Source: Methanospirillum stamsii (lineage in GTDB: Archaea; Halobacteriota; Methanomicrobia; Methanomicrobiales; Methanospirillaceae). Taken from it: a DNA stretch of 47,352 bases. Under the pieces are notes generated by a model. That model made no database searches. It had not been told where the DNA came from and saw only the letters and a list, made by a program, of their open reading frames with translations. Of this stretch, positions 27,637 to 36,979 are shown one piece after another. Positions within the stretch are counted from its first letter, which is position 1. Every line of letters begins with the position of its first letter. The position numbers and the translations under genes are program-made. The DNA lies in NCBI RefSeq assembly GCF_003173335.1, contig NZ_QGMZ01000049.1, positions 1-47,352 of the forward strand, in the 5' to 3' direction.

Positions 27637-29043
27637 TTGAAGCAAGAGATAATAAAAAGATATTCTGGTTTGCTTCTCTTGTTATCTCTGACGGTTATGC
27701 TGGTGATGGCAGGAGAATCAATGCTTACTGCGGCTCTTGTGGAAATAGAGCATGAATTCTCTGTACCTGGTATTTATGAGTCATGGGTGCTGCCGGTAGT
27801 CCTCCTGGTGGGAGCAGTCGCAGCACCGTTTGTAGGCTCTGCAGGGGACCGGTATGGACATAGAAAACTCCTTCTGTTATGTCTCAGCATCTACCTTCTT
27901 GGTCTGGTAATGGGTATCCTGGCGCCGGACATCTGGACACTGCTTATCAGTCGTGGTCTTCAGGGTGCGGGAATTGCGGCATTCCCTCTTGCATATGCAA
28001 TAATCAGGAACCGGATGCCTGAACCTGCTGCTGATGTTGGCATTGGTGTCATCAGTGCCATGTATGGTGCAGGGACATTTATCGGGGTGATAACCGGATC
28101 ATTTATCACCGAATCATTTTCATGGCGGATGACATATCTGGTCCTCATTCCGGTAGCAATCCTTTTGATAATCCTGGTATCGGTGTTCATCAGGGAGAAT
28201 GAATCTCACAAAAGGGGAGGGAGCCTTGACTGGGCAGGTTTTTCCTCGTTTTTACTATTCCTGTTCCTTGCACTGGTACTCTTTTCATTACCTGCTGAAG
28301 AGAAAATTTCTCTTTTTGCTGCAGGGATAGGATTATCATGCATTCTGACTTTTGCAGTATTTCTCTATGCAGAAAAAACAGCAGTTCATCCTCTCGCTGA
28401 TCTTCGTCTTCTTCAAAAGCGTCCGGTAACAATCCTCATGATCATGGGATTTCTTACGATACTGGCTTTCATGATGCTGCTTCAGATGATGCCCTATGTT
28501 ATCAGGCTCCCTACCGGCCTTTCCTTCTCTGCAGAAATTGTCGGTCTGATAATTGTTCCCGGAACCTTGTGTGATATGATGGCAGGGCCACTCACCGGTC
28601 GGATGATTCCAAGAATCGGATGCAGGATACCCTGTGTTATCGGATCCCTGATGTTAACCGGAGCAGGAGTAATGCTTTTTGTATCTCCCCTGTCAGTTGA
28701 AGGATTGACAGTGGCATGGATGCTTTTTTCATTTGGAATGTCAGTCATCGCCACTGCTACCCTTATCGGGGTTATGGATCATATAAGAGAGGACAGGACT
28801 GCTGAAGCAACCGGCATAATCCAGAGTATGCAGACCCTTGGAGGTATGACCGGGCCGGTTGTGACCGGACTTCTCCTTGAAACGTCACAGGTTTCGATGG
28901 AACATCTGGGCGAGACCTGGACAGTTCCTACAATAGATACCTATTACCTGGTCTTCCTTTCGGTAATTGTAATCAGTCTCTTCCTGCTCCTGATATCCTG
29001 GTTTTTCATGGATAAAAAGAAAAATTCTGGTGAATATGTATGA
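27637..29043 (+). CDS. MFS drug/proton exporter, DHA2-like
   Basis: The 468-residue membrane protein has about 14 hydrophobic segments spread over its length, the count of the DHA2 family of proton-driven exporters. The loop between segments 2 and 3 carries GDRYGHRKLLLL, the MFS signature A, and YGAGTFIGVITGSFITESF resembles the exporter motif C. The start is TTG, with GAGGGG upstream; an ATG at 27618 is quickly stopped. It diverges from the PAS kinase gene across 114 bp, and its stop overlaps a small Cys-rich gene. Substrate is unknown. Confidence 0.88.
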   Translation: MKQEIIKRYSGLLLLLSLTVMLVMAGESMLTAALVEIEHEFSVPGIYESWVLPVVLLVGAVAAPFVGSAGDRYGHRKLLLLCLSIYLLGLVMGILAPDIWTLLISRGLQGAGIAAFPLAYAIIRNRMPEPAADVGIGVISAMYGAGTFIGVITGSFITESFSWRMTYLVLIPVAILLIILVSVFIRENESHKRGGSLDWAGFSSFLLFLFLALVLFSLPAEEKISLFAAGIGLSCILTFAVFLYAEKTAVHPLADLRLLQKRPVTILMIMGFLTILAFMMLLQMMPYVIRLPTGLSFSAEIVGLIIVPGTLCDMMAGPLTGRMIPRIGCRIPCVIGSLMLTGAGVMLFVSPLSVEGLTVAWMLFSFGMSVIATATLIGVMDHIREDRTAEATGIIQSMQTLGGMTGPVVTGLLLETSQVSMEHLGETWTVPTIDTYYLVFLSVIVISLFLLLISWFFMDKKKNSGEYV

Positions 29044-29252
29044 AATCTGAAAAAAAACTACTATGCCCCTTTGATAAGAAACCATGTATTGAGAATATGT
29101 GTGCGGTATGGTCAGAAGAGAGAGGGGTTTGCTCTTTTGCATCAAGCGGCTTTGCGGACCAGCAGAAAAGCACTCTTCCTCAAAAGAAACCTATCGTGAC
29201 TGAAAAGGCAGATGGAGGTTCTGGAAAATACCGGACTCTTCTTTTTGATTAA
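29040..29252 (+). CDS. small Cys-rich protein coupled to the MFS exporter
   Basis: The 70-residue protein starts inside the transporter stop codon (ATGA). It has four cysteines in 25 residues, in LLCPFDKKPCIENMCAV and GVCSF, a possible metal site, and then a Ser/Lys-rich tail. No family is recognised. The coupling to the transporter suggests it works with it, but this is context only. Confidence 0.6.
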   Translation: MKSEKKLLCPFDKKPCIENMCAVWSEERGVCSFASSGFADQQKSTLPQKKPIVTEKADGGSGKYRTLLFD

Positions 29253-29263
29253 CAGGGGGAGAT

Positions 29264-30715
29264 TCAGGGGAGTTCTTCTACCTTTATCATATTTGTTCTT
29301 CCTTCTTTTCCGGAAAAGTTCCCTGCAATAATTACCAGTTGTTCTTTTGATGAAGCAATCCCGGTCTGTCTGGCAATGGCAATTGAGGTACTGAAGAGTT
29401 CATCCGCTGATTCTATCGGTTTTGAAACGACGGGCTGGACTCCCCATCGTAAAAGAAGTCGTCGTGCAACAAGGGGGTCAGGAGTTAGTGCCAGGATTGG
29501 TGCTCTTGGTCTGCACCGTGATACCCGTTCAGCAGTAAGTCCGGACCTGGTATATGCAACAATTGCCGGACTACATAGTTCTTCAGCGATATAGCAGGCA
29601 CGATAACTGATGATATCTTCCACACTTTTTTCGTGCCAGCCTTCACGTTCATTGAGCATCCGGAGGTACGGCAGGTGTTTCTCGGTCTCATTTGCGATTC
29701 TGCTCATCATGAAGACCGCCTGACCGGGATTCTTTCCAACCGATGTCTCTGCAGAGAGCATGGTCGCGTCACTTCCATCGACAATAGCATTGGCTACATC
29801 GGTCACTTCTGCTCGGGTAGGCCGACCCCTGCTGACCATTGACTCAAGCATTTCTGTCGCGGTAATAACCGGAATCCCTCCAATGTTGCATGTTCGAATG
29901 ATTCGTTTCTGGATATCCGGAACCTGCTCTATTGGAAGTTCCACTCCGAGATCCCCCCGGGCAACCATCACGCCGTCTGCCTCAGCAATGATCTCCGAAA
30001 GCCCTTCTACTGCCCGGACACATTCAATTTTTGCAATTAACGGGATATTATCAATTCCTGCAGAACTCAGGAGGTGGCGGGCAGCCCTGATATCATCAGC
30101 TGAACCAACAAAAGAAAGAGCGATATAGTCTGGCTCCATGCTGATACCCCGCCTGAGTGATTCCTGAAACATGGGGCTTGCATAGGGAATACTGGGTCTT
30201 CTTCCCGGAATAACAACTCCCATTCCTTCCCTGATGGTGCCTCCGGAAACTACGGTTGTGAGCATCGGAGGGCCTGGTTTTATCACTTGGAGGGTGACCG
30301 CACCATCTCCAACCAGAATAGTGTCACCTGCACAGATTGTGGGTATACAATTTTCCGGGTAGACATGGATTGCCCCGGCCATCTTTGTATCCGCTGTTAT
30401 CTGGATACTGTCACCAGTCCTGACCTCCCGGGGAGGTGACCCATAGAGCACCCTGAGCTTTGGTCCGGGGATGTCAACCAATATGCCAATCTCCCGGTTC
30501 ATTTCTTTAGCAACAGACCGGACTTTCATAACCGTTTCCCTGTGCCATGATTCTTCTCCATGAGAGAGATTTAGCCGTGCAATGTCCATTCCGGAGGCTA
30601 TCATCTCTTTAATTATTCGTGGATTATCTGAAGCAGGACCAAGGGTTGCAATTATCTTTGTCCTTCGAAGAATAGATGAAAAAAGAAAATCAGGGGGGTA
30701 ATGATCACTATTCAT
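29264..30715 (-). CDS. pyk: pyruvate kinase
   Basis: I start at the ATG at 30715 (483 residues); a start at 30805 adds an unrelated hydrophobic tail. Pyruvate kinase makes pyruvate and ATP from phosphoenolpyruvate. Motifs are RRTKIIATLGPASD, GMDIARLNLSHG (substrate Arg and Asn), IGILVDIPGPKLRV, SFVGSADD, LIAKIECVRAVEGL with the catalytic Lys, DGVMVARGDLGVELP and TATEMLESM. A C-terminal domain (about 350-475) is present, with YTRSGLTAERVSRCRP. The enzyme is central to the link between pyruvate synthase and gluconeogenesis. Its end converges on the small Cys-rich gene. Confidence 0.96.
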   Translation of the reverse strand: MNSDHYPPDFLFSSILRRTKIIATLGPASDNPRIIKEMIASGMDIARLNLSHGEESWHRETVMKVRSVAKEMNREIGILVDIPGPKLRVLYGSPPREVRTGDSIQITADTKMAGAIHVYPENCIPTICAGDTILVGDGAVTLQVIKPGPPMLTTVVSGGTIREGMGVVIPGRRPSIPYASPMFQESLRRGISMEPDYIALSFVGSADDIRAARHLLSSAGIDNIPLIAKIECVRAVEGLSEIIAEADGVMVARGDLGVELPIEQVPDIQKRIIRTCNIGGIPVITATEMLESMVSRGRPTRAEVTDVANAIVDGSDATMLSAETSVGKNPGQAVFMMSRIANETEKHLPYLRMLNEREGWHEKSVEDIISYRACYIAEELCSPAIVAYTRSGLTAERVSRCRPRAPILALTPDPLVARRLLLRWGVQPVVSKPIESADELFSTSIAIARQTGIASSKEQLVIIAGNFSGKEGRTNMIKVEELP

Positions 30716-30829
30716 TCTGATGAAATATGATCCTGAGGACAATAAAAAAGTATAGTGCTTACCATGTCGTTTGAAGGTTCTGAAAAAAAAATGTGGATGA
30801 GTCAAACATTCAATTTTTTAGCAAACTGA

Positions 30830-31516
30830 ATGAGTACAGTATCGAGCACTATAAACCGGTTTATCAATAATTATTTAACGCGAATGGATACTGCTGAACG
30901 GGAAGATACCCTGCTTTCACTGATGCGTCTTTTTGAACGAACCAAAGAGAGTTCCTGCTCTTCTGATCTGGCTAATCAGGCCGGGATTCCTGTTCAGAAT
31001 ATGGAGCAATTTCTGTATCTTCTCATTGAATCCGGTGATGTAGAAAAAGATGAAAATGGCCGGTATTTTTTGACCAATAAAGGCCTTCATGCTGCAAAAA
31101 CTGTGATGCGCAGGCATCATGTCCTTGAAACATTTCTCCAGGAAATGCTGGGGATGGATCATGAAAAGGCACATGAACAGGCCTGCACCATGGAACATCA
31201 TACATCGGATGATACGATAAACCGGCTCAGGCAATTCCTCCGGAAAGGCCGGGATTGTCCGGGGTCGTGCCAGGTCCATCACCGTCATCATACCTGCACA
31301 ACTCTTGCCGATTGCAGACAGGGCGAACATGTGACAATTACAGCCATCAAAGGATGCGGACGGGCATTACGACTGGCTGACTTAGGTCTAATTCCCGGAC
31401 AGGAGGTTCAAGTTCTTGAGCGAATGGCTGATACGATGCTCATCAGGGTGAAAGATTGCGATATTGCCATTAGTCCTGAAATTGCCCGTACAGTCCTGGT
31501 CGGGGTGGACCAGTGA
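30830..31516 (+). CDS. DtxR-type metalloregulator with FeoA domain
   Basis: The 228-residue protein has an N-terminal winged helix (about 20-90), a DtxR dimerisation segment with AHEQACTMEHHTSDD, the usual metal ligand motif, and a C-terminal FeoA/SH3-like domain (about 155-228, GEHVTITAIKGCGRALRLADLGL). Between them sits a Cys/His-rich stretch, CPGSCQVHHRHHTC, that could add a metal site. The FeoA part regulates or partners FeoB. It overlaps feoB by 4 bp (GTGA), so an iron-responsive regulator and FeoA activity are fused and coupled to the transporter. Iron or manganese repression is likely but untested. Confidence 0.9.
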   Translation: MSTVSSTINRFINNYLTRMDTAEREDTLLSLMRLFERTKESSCSSDLANQAGIPVQNMEQFLYLLIESGDVEKDENGRYFLTNKGLHAAKTVMRRHHVLETFLQEMLGMDHEKAHEQACTMEHHTSDDTINRLRQFLRKGRDCPGSCQVHHRHHTCTTLADCRQGEHVTITAIKGCGRALRLADLGLIPGQEVQVLERMADTMLIRVKDCDIAISPEIARTVLVGVDQ

Positions 31517-33369
31517 AGATTGGGCTTATTGGAAATCCGAATGTTGGAAAATCCCTGATATTCTCCCATCTTACCGGAATTGGTGTTGAGGTTAGTAACT
31601 ATCCGGGAACTACGGTTGATATCCTCTCCGGTGTATCCTGTATCAACCGCCTTCCGGTGGAGATCACCGATCTTCCGGGTATATATTCTCTTGACGGTGA
31701 AAGCGATGAAGAACGACTGGTAAGAGATCTGGTGACTTCCCGGTCATTTGATGTCCTGGTTATGGTTCTTGATGCCGCTCACCTGGAACGAAATCTGTAT
31801 CTCTTTCTGCAGGTTTTAGAACATCAGGTTCCGATGATTGCAGTTCTGAACATGGCAGATGAGGCAGAAGAGCAGGGAATTTCCATTAATACTCAGGCTT
31901 TTTCTGATATCTGCGGGGTTCCCGTGCTCCTTACTGCTGCAACTATCGGAAAAAACCTGCCTGAAATAATTCCTCTTGCTCTGGAAAAAGCGGCAATCGG
32001 ACATTTTCAGGTCTCATATGACCGGCACATTGAAGCTGCAATCCGGACATTGGGGCGATTATCCGGGGCAGACCGGATATCTGTTCTTCTGGCACTTCAG
32101 GGAATTGGAACTGATGTATTACTGCTGGAAGGGGCGGCAACCATCGCCAAAGAGATTGAAGAAGAACACCAGATGCCGGTATCACGAATTCTTGCAGGAA
32201 ACAGGCATCATGCTGCAACAGAACTCAGCAAGCAGGTCATAACTCGTGCGCCGGTAAAAGAATCGCGCGGACCTGACCGGTGGCTGCTCCGTCCATTCCC
32301 CGGAGTCCTGATAATGGCCGGGGTTCTTATCTCATTGCTTTTGTGTGTCTTCATGGTAGGTTCTTTTTTTGAAGAACTCATCGTGGAAGGATTTGATCTC
32401 TTTATCATCGAACCACTCAAGGCCGCAGGTTTTGACCCCCTGGTCTATGAGTTGCTCTTCTCCTTTTTTATTGCCATTCAGGCTGGACTTGGTATTGCAT
32501 TTCCTTTTGTCTTTACGTTCTACCTTCTCATGTCGGTAGTGGAAGATACCGGATACATGAGCCGGATTGCATTCCTTGCCGATCGTATTATGCACCGGTT
32601 TGGTCTTCACGGGCAGGCGATAATTCCCATGGTTCTCGGTCTTGGTTGTAATGTTCCGGCGGTTATGGCAATACGCCAGATAGGGACGAAACGTGAGCGG
32701 TATATTGCAGCATTTCTGATAACCATGGTTCCGTGTTCTGCAAGGACGGTAATTATTGCCGGAATTGTTGCGGTTTTTGTCGGGATTTATGCTGCACTTT
32801 CGATTTATCTGATAATATTCGTACTCATCCTTCTTACCGGAATATTTCTTTCACGGGTGACTACCGGCAGTCAGCTTGGCATGGTCCTGGAAGTTCCTCC
32901 CCTTCGTATTCCCTCACCTGGTATGGTTCTTACCCGTGCATGGATTCATATCCGTGAATTTCTTGTGATTGCAATGCCGCTCCTCATCGTCAGCAGTGTA
33001 ATCCTTGGATTGCTTGGATTTTATGGAATCCTGGATGTCATTGAACTGTATACTGCACCGGTTATGGAAGGACTGCTTGGTCTTCCGACCTTTGCCTCGA
33101 CGTCACTTCTTTTTGGTATCCTTCGAAAAGAGATGGCATTTGAAACCCTTGTTGTTCTTGCCGGAACTGCAAATCTGACTGAGGTCATGACGACTCTTCA
33201 GCTCTATATCTTTGCCCTGGTAAGCACCCTTTTTGTTCCCTGTATCTCAACGATTGCTGTTTTATACCGGGAACAGGGTCTAAAAACAGCGGTCCTGATA
33301 TCAATTTATACCGTTTTACTCGGACTTGTTGCGGGAATCCTGATTAATTATGTATTCAGGGTCATGTAA
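31513..33369 (+). CDS. feoB: ferrous iron transporter FeoB
   Basis: The 618-residue FeoB imports Fe2+. It starts with GTG. The N-terminal G domain has GNPNVGKS (G1), a YPGTTVD G2 segment, DLPGIYSL (G3) and NMAD (G4), followed by a helical spacer (about 165-260). The membrane half has Gate motifs, each with a conserved Cys: LGLGCNVPAVMAIR and MVPCSARTVI. The protein is shorter than many bacterial FeoB, mostly by a short linker. It is translated with the upstream DtxR-FeoA fusion. Confidence 0.96.
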   Translation: MKIGLIGNPNVGKSLIFSHLTGIGVEVSNYPGTTVDILSGVSCINRLPVEITDLPGIYSLDGESDEERLVRDLVTSRSFDVLVMVLDAAHLERNLYLFLQVLEHQVPMIAVLNMADEAEEQGISINTQAFSDICGVPVLLTAATIGKNLPEIIPLALEKAAIGHFQVSYDRHIEAAIRTLGRLSGADRISVLLALQGIGTDVLLLEGAATIAKEIEEEHQMPVSRILAGNRHHAATELSKQVITRAPVKESRGPDRWLLRPFPGVLIMAGVLISLLLCVFMVGSFFEELIVEGFDLFIIEPLKAAGFDPLVYELLFSFFIAIQAGLGIAFPFVFTFYLLMSVVEDTGYMSRIAFLADRIMHRFGLHGQAIIPMVLGLGCNVPAVMAIRQIGTKRERYIAAFLITMVPCSARTVIIAGIVAVFVGIYAALSIYLIIFVLILLTGIFLSRVTTGSQLGMVLEVPPLRIPSPGMVLTRAWIHIREFLVIAMPLLIVSSVILGLLGFYGILDVIELYTAPVMEGLLGLPTFASTSLLFGILRKEMAFETLVVLAGTANLTEVMTTLQLYIFALVSTLFVPCISTIAVLYREQGLKTAVLISIYTVLLGLVAGILINYVFRVM

Positions 33370-33406
33370 CTGAAGTGTTTATTCCAGAAGATCGAAAGAG
33401 TATAAT

Positions 33407-34825
33407 ATGGATTCCCATCCCCTGATTCTTGGTGGAAACTGTAAAAAAACAGCCAATCTTAAAGAGGTACATAATCCCTACACCGGCCAGGTATGTGGCA
33501 TTGTCTCGATGGCAGGAAGGGATGAAGTTCTTGAAGCGCTCATGATTGCTGAAAAGGGAGCTACAGTGATGGCCCGCCTTCCTTCTCATGCACGGGCTGC
33601 AATACTTCATCGACTGGCCGATTTGATGCAGGAAGAGGCTGAAGAACTTACTTCAATCATTATTAAAGAAGGGGGAAAAGTCAGAAAATATGCAGTCGCA
33701 GAAGTTTCACGGGCCATCGGAACCATCAGAATATCTGCAGAGGAAGCTGTCCGGATATCCGGGTCCATGGTTCCGATGGATGGGTATCCTGCAGGGGAAG
33801 GACACCTGGCATTTTCTATACGTGTTCCTGTTGGGATAGTACTCGCGATAACTCCCTTTAATCTACCGCTAAATCAGATCTGTCATAAAGCAGGGCCTGC
33901 AATTGCTGCCGGAAATTCATGTATTATCAAGCCGTCGTCAGCAACTCCGATGACTGCCCTGAAATTTGGCGAACTGTTTCTAAAAGCCGGGCTTCCAAAA
34001 GAGGCAATGAGTGTACTTCCCTGCCAGTCTGATATCGCAGAACTGTTAGCGGTTCATAGAAGGATTGGTGCATTAAGTTTCACCGGCAGTCCGGAAGTCG
34101 GCTGGCATCTTCGTCAGGTGACCAAAGCCGGAAGGATCACTCTTGAACTGGGAGGCAATGCTGCTGTAATTGTTCATGATGATGCGGATATTAAGACTGC
34201 TGCAGGGCGGATTGTTGAGGGCGCATTTTCACATGCCGGTCAGGTGTGTATCTCTGTCCAGCGTGTTTTCGTTCAGCAAAAGGTCTATGATTCTCTTGTC
34301 CGGGAGATTGAATCACGGTGTAATGCCCTCAAAATTGATGATCCTGAAAACATCGAAACCGACATCGGTCCGATGATTCATGAAGACAAGGCAAGCCAGG
34401 CGCTTTCCCGTATTTCCGAAGCAGTAGCAAAAGGGGCAAAACTGGTCTGTGGGGGGAGATGTGAGGGAGCAGTTCTCTATCCAACAGTCCTTGTTGATAC
34501 CACTCCTGATATGACCATTAATTGTGACGAGGTTTTTGCCCCGGTTGTAACAGTTACTCCCTATGAAACATTTGAAGAAGCTATTGAGATGGTGAATAAT
34601 TCAAAATACGGGCTTCAGGCAGGAGTGTTTACCTCAGACATTAAAAGAGCTGTTTATGCGGCCTCCTCAATAGAGTGTGGTGCAGTTGTTATCGGGGACA
34701 TACCGACGTACAGGATTGACAGTATGCCGTATGGAGGCGTGAAAGCTTCCGGAATCGGAAGAGAGGGCCCTTTTTATGCTATCCGGGAGATGACCGAAGA
34801 GAGACTTATAATCATTAAGGCTTGA
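33407..34825 (+). CDS. aldehyde dehydrogenase, lactaldehyde dehydrogenase (CofA) like
   Basis: The 472-residue NAD(P)-dependent aldehyde dehydrogenase has the full pattern: ITPFNLPLNQICHK (substrate Asn), NSCIIKPSSATPM (cofactor Lys), SFTGSPEVGW, LELGGNAAVIV (catalytic Glu), GQVCISVQRV (catalytic Cys) and EVFAPVVTV. Compared with bacterial relatives it resembles the methanogen lactaldehyde dehydrogenase that makes lactate for coenzyme F420, but GapN-like enzymes are close, so I give no gene symbol. It lies 37 bp after feoB with no obvious functional link. Confidence 0.88.
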   Translation: MDSHPLILGGNCKKTANLKEVHNPYTGQVCGIVSMAGRDEVLEALMIAEKGATVMARLPSHARAAILHRLADLMQEEAEELTSIIIKEGGKVRKYAVAEVSRAIGTIRISAEEAVRISGSMVPMDGYPAGEGHLAFSIRVPVGIVLAITPFNLPLNQICHKAGPAIAAGNSCIIKPSSATPMTALKFGELFLKAGLPKEAMSVLPCQSDIAELLAVHRRIGALSFTGSPEVGWHLRQVTKAGRITLELGGNAAVIVHDDADIKTAAGRIVEGAFSHAGQVCISVQRVFVQQKVYDSLVREIESRCNALKIDDPENIETDIGPMIHEDKASQALSRISEAVAKGAKLVCGGRCEGAVLYPTVLVDTTPDMTINCDEVFAPVVTVTPYETFEEAIEMVNNSKYGLQAGVFTSDIKRAVYAASSIECGAVVIGDIPTYRIDSMPYGGVKASGIGREGPFYAIREMTEERLIIIKA

Positions 34826-34934
34826 ATTTTTTGCATAAGAAACCAGAGGACATAAATTCCTTTACTGAAATATTCTGGTATATCAGTACTCGGTGAGAAC
34901 CCGTTCTCCAAATACAATACTGTAGGAAGCATTC

Positions 34935-35969
34935 ATGAAGATTGACAAAAAGTTGTTGTTGATTATTACTTTTGTCGGAGCATTGGTGGTTCTTCTTCTG
35001 GTGTTTTTCCTAACCACCGGGTTTTCTCCAGGTATCAAGGATTATATCAGTGCGGTTTATTTTGCAATATGGATAACGGCAGCCATGGGAATGTGGCTGT
35101 ATGGGATCCAGCCATATTTAGAGGACAGGAAAAAGGCAAAAGAGTCAAAGAAAGCTCCATCGGTGGCACAGAAAGTCGCTCCCATGCCCTCTCCGAAATC
35201 CGGTCTTCCCCTTCGTGACAGGATTCGTGAATATGTTACAGAACGACGGAAGGAAGAAGGATTACCTGTTCCTGAACCTCTTCTCCCGTCAAAGGCCGGT
35301 GGCGGGGCGGCTCCTGTAAAAACTGCAAAAGGTACGGGTAGTTCCTCTGGTGCTGCGATGGGTGCAGCGGCTGTATCCGGAGCTGTTGCCGGCGGAGCAG
35401 CTGCAGCTTCAGTTGGTGAGGGTGACCTGCCCCTGCCTGATGATTTTGACGAGGCCGGTGGCGGAGATGTCTTTGGAGATGAGTTTCCGGAAGAAGAGGG
35501 CGGTTCACTTCCGGGTCTTGGTGATGAGGAACTTGGTTCATTTGATGAAGAGGGTGGTGAGCCTTCCCTTCCTGGCCTTGGTGACGAGGATTTCGGGTCA
35601 TTTGATGAGGGTGAGGGTGGCGAGTCTTCTCTTCCCGGTCTTGGTGATGAAGACCTTGGTTCATTTGATGAGACCGAAGTTGAAGAGGGCCCGTCAGCTG
35701 ATACTGGTGGTCTTCCTGACTTTGAAGGGGATCTTGAATCAGATATTTCTGAATCTGATATCTCTGATTCAATGGATGATTTCTCCGAAGAAGAGTCCGG
35801 CTCTGATACCGATCTCCTGGCAGATGATACCGGTGAAGGTGGGCTCTCCGAAGATGGTCTTCCTGACCTTGATATGCCTCTTGATGATGATATAATGGAT
35901 GAAGATATGTCCAGCGATGATGAATTTTCAGATATTGAATTTGAAGATATCGAACCTGATGAAACCTGA
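34935..35969 (+). CDS. acidic repeat protein with two membrane helices
   Basis: This 344-residue protein has two N-terminal membrane helices (about 6-28 and 37-57), a basic region (about 60-115), an Ala/Gly-rich stretch (about 122-160), and a long Asp/Glu/Ser-rich tail. The tail carries three near-exact units of SLPGLGDEELGSFDE type at residues 191-205, 211-225 and 232-246. I recognise no family. The tail is likely disordered and could bind cations, DNA-binding proteins or a partner. The high GC at codon position three also creates a long antisense reading frame, which I reject as a gene. It is followed by a secreted CAP protein and a kinase on the same strand. Confidence 0.75.
   Translation: MKIDKKLLLIITFVGALVVLLLVFFLTTGFSPGIKDYISAVYFAIWITAAMGMWLYGIQPYLEDRKKAKESKKAPSVAQKVAPMPSPKSGLPLRDRIREYVTERRKEEGLPVPEPLLPSKAGGGAAPVKTAKGTGSSSGAAMGAAAVSGAVAGGAAAASVGEGDLPLPDDFDEAGGGDVFGDEFPEEEGGSLPGLGDEELGSFDEEGGEPSLPGLGDEDFGSFDEGEGGESSLPGLGDEDLGSFDETEVEEGPSADTGGLPDFEGDLESDISESDISDSMDDFSEEESGSDTDLLADDTGEGGLSEDGLPDLDMPLDDDIMDEDMSSDDEFSDIEFEDIEPDET
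35505..35672 (+). repeat. three in-frame coding repeats
   Basis: Three copies of a 15-codon unit (SLPGLGDE-D/E-x-GSFDE) follow each other at a 20- to 21-codon pitch inside the acidic protein. Base differences between copies are mostly at third positions, as in TTCCGGGTCTTGG, CTGGCCTTGG and CCGGTCTTGG, so the units have been kept by selection on protein sequence. Confidence 0.85.
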
Positions 35970-36025
35970 ATAGGGTAAACCCACCACAAACCCCTTTTTC
36001 TTATCGCTCATACCTGTGTAAACTG

Positions 36026-36955
36026 ATGAAATCATCTCTCTTCTCTCCTGTTCTCATTATCCGATTATTCCTTATTGGCACCGTTTTTTCCCTCTCGTCT
36101 TCTGTGGTATATGCAGGCTCTGTCGGACCTGTTCTTGTGATATCAGATATTTCCGGAGATGAGGATGCTTTTTCAGGGTATCCTTATAACGGCTCAATCA
36201 CTCTTGAAAATCAGGGAGATCAGACCTCGGGTGTGACAAAAGTTATCGTATTCCTGAAAAATTCTGAAACTGAAAAGAGTTACACCATTTATTCTGATCT
36301 CATTGATCCGATAAGGCCCAAAGAAGCCAGAACTCTTGACTTTGTTGGTACTGCAGACGAAGAAATAATTCCGGGAAAATACTACCTGCATGGGTATCTT
36401 CCTGAATCATCTATCCGAGAGCTTGATAATACGAAAACACTTGCAAGAAATGTCCATCCGGTTCTGGTCACTCCAAAAGAGCTACCTGATAAGGATGTTC
36501 TCTTGCAGGATATCATCACAGCGATAAGTAACCAGACAAATGAGCAGCGGATGGTAAGCGGAATAAGTTCTCTTGAGTGGGATGACTCACTTGCTGAAAT
36601 TGCCGATGGGTATGCAAAAGAAATTTCTGGTTCAACATTTCTCTCTCATACCGACTCATCCGGCAGGGGACCTTCAGAGCGTGCTGAGGAGGCAGGGTAT
36701 CCGATAACAAAAGAGATAGAAGGTGGTGTCAGGATCGGGATCTCTGAAAATCTTGCATACATCGGGACCGGGATGGTTGCCGGAGTCGGGTACGTGGATC
36801 CGACAGATCCAACCGCCATTGCAAGAGCACTCATGGATGGCTGGATGAAGAGTCCGGGTCACCGTGAAAATATTCTTGATCCCTTATCTGACCGGTTCGG
36901 AGTTGGAATATTCTATCATGACGGGTATTACTACGCGGTATCGAATTTCTGGTAA
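36026..36955 (+). CDS. secreted CAP (SCP/PR1) domain protein
   Basis: The 309-residue protein has a signal peptide (about 1-30). An immunoglobulin-like middle part (about 33-150) reads DISGDEDAFSGYPYNGSITLENQGD, as in CARDB-type domains. A CAP domain (about 165-309) carries SLEWDDSLAEIADGYAKE, FLSHTDSSGRGP, ISENLAY and SPGHRENILDPLSDRFGVGIFY, with the conserved His and Glu of the family. CAP proteins are extracellular; their roles are varied and not enzymatically settled. It lies 56 bp after the acidic repeat gene and 24 bp before a histidine kinase. Confidence 0.9.
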   Translation: MKSSLFSPVLIIRLFLIGTVFSLSSSVVYAGSVGPVLVISDISGDEDAFSGYPYNGSITLENQGDQTSGVTKVIVFLKNSETEKSYTIYSDLIDPIRPKEARTLDFVGTADEEIIPGKYYLHGYLPESSIRELDNTKTLARNVHPVLVTPKELPDKDVLLQDIITAISNQTNEQRMVSGISSLEWDDSLAEIADGYAKEISGSTFLSHTDSSGRGPSERAEEAGYPITKEIEGGVRIGISENLAYIGTGMVAGVGYVDPTDPTAIARALMDGWMKSPGHRENILDPLSDRFGVGIFYHDGYYYAVSNFW

Positions 36956-36979
36956 TACCATAGTTGGGTTCATATCATA

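Noticed and set aside
27523-27645. 41-residue N-terminal extension of the PAS kinase
   Set aside because: It runs across the divergent transporter start and has no conserved pattern; the ATG at 27522 has a strong ribosome binding site.
30716-30805. 30-residue N-terminal extension of pyruvate kinase
   Set aside because: It is unlike any pyruvate kinase start, and the intergenic region must hold promoters for the DtxR-FeoA gene.
34895-34908. GAGAAC/GTTCTC hairpin before the acidic repeat gene
   Set aside because: A 6-bp stem with a 2-base loop, no T-run and no partner site; too weak to call as a feature.
35057-35989. 310-residue reading frame antisense to the acidic repeat gene
   Set aside because: Its product is almost only Ser and Pro with Arg, the mirror of Asp/Glu/Gly codons on the other strand. 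The plus-strand product has membrane helices and repeats kept at protein level.
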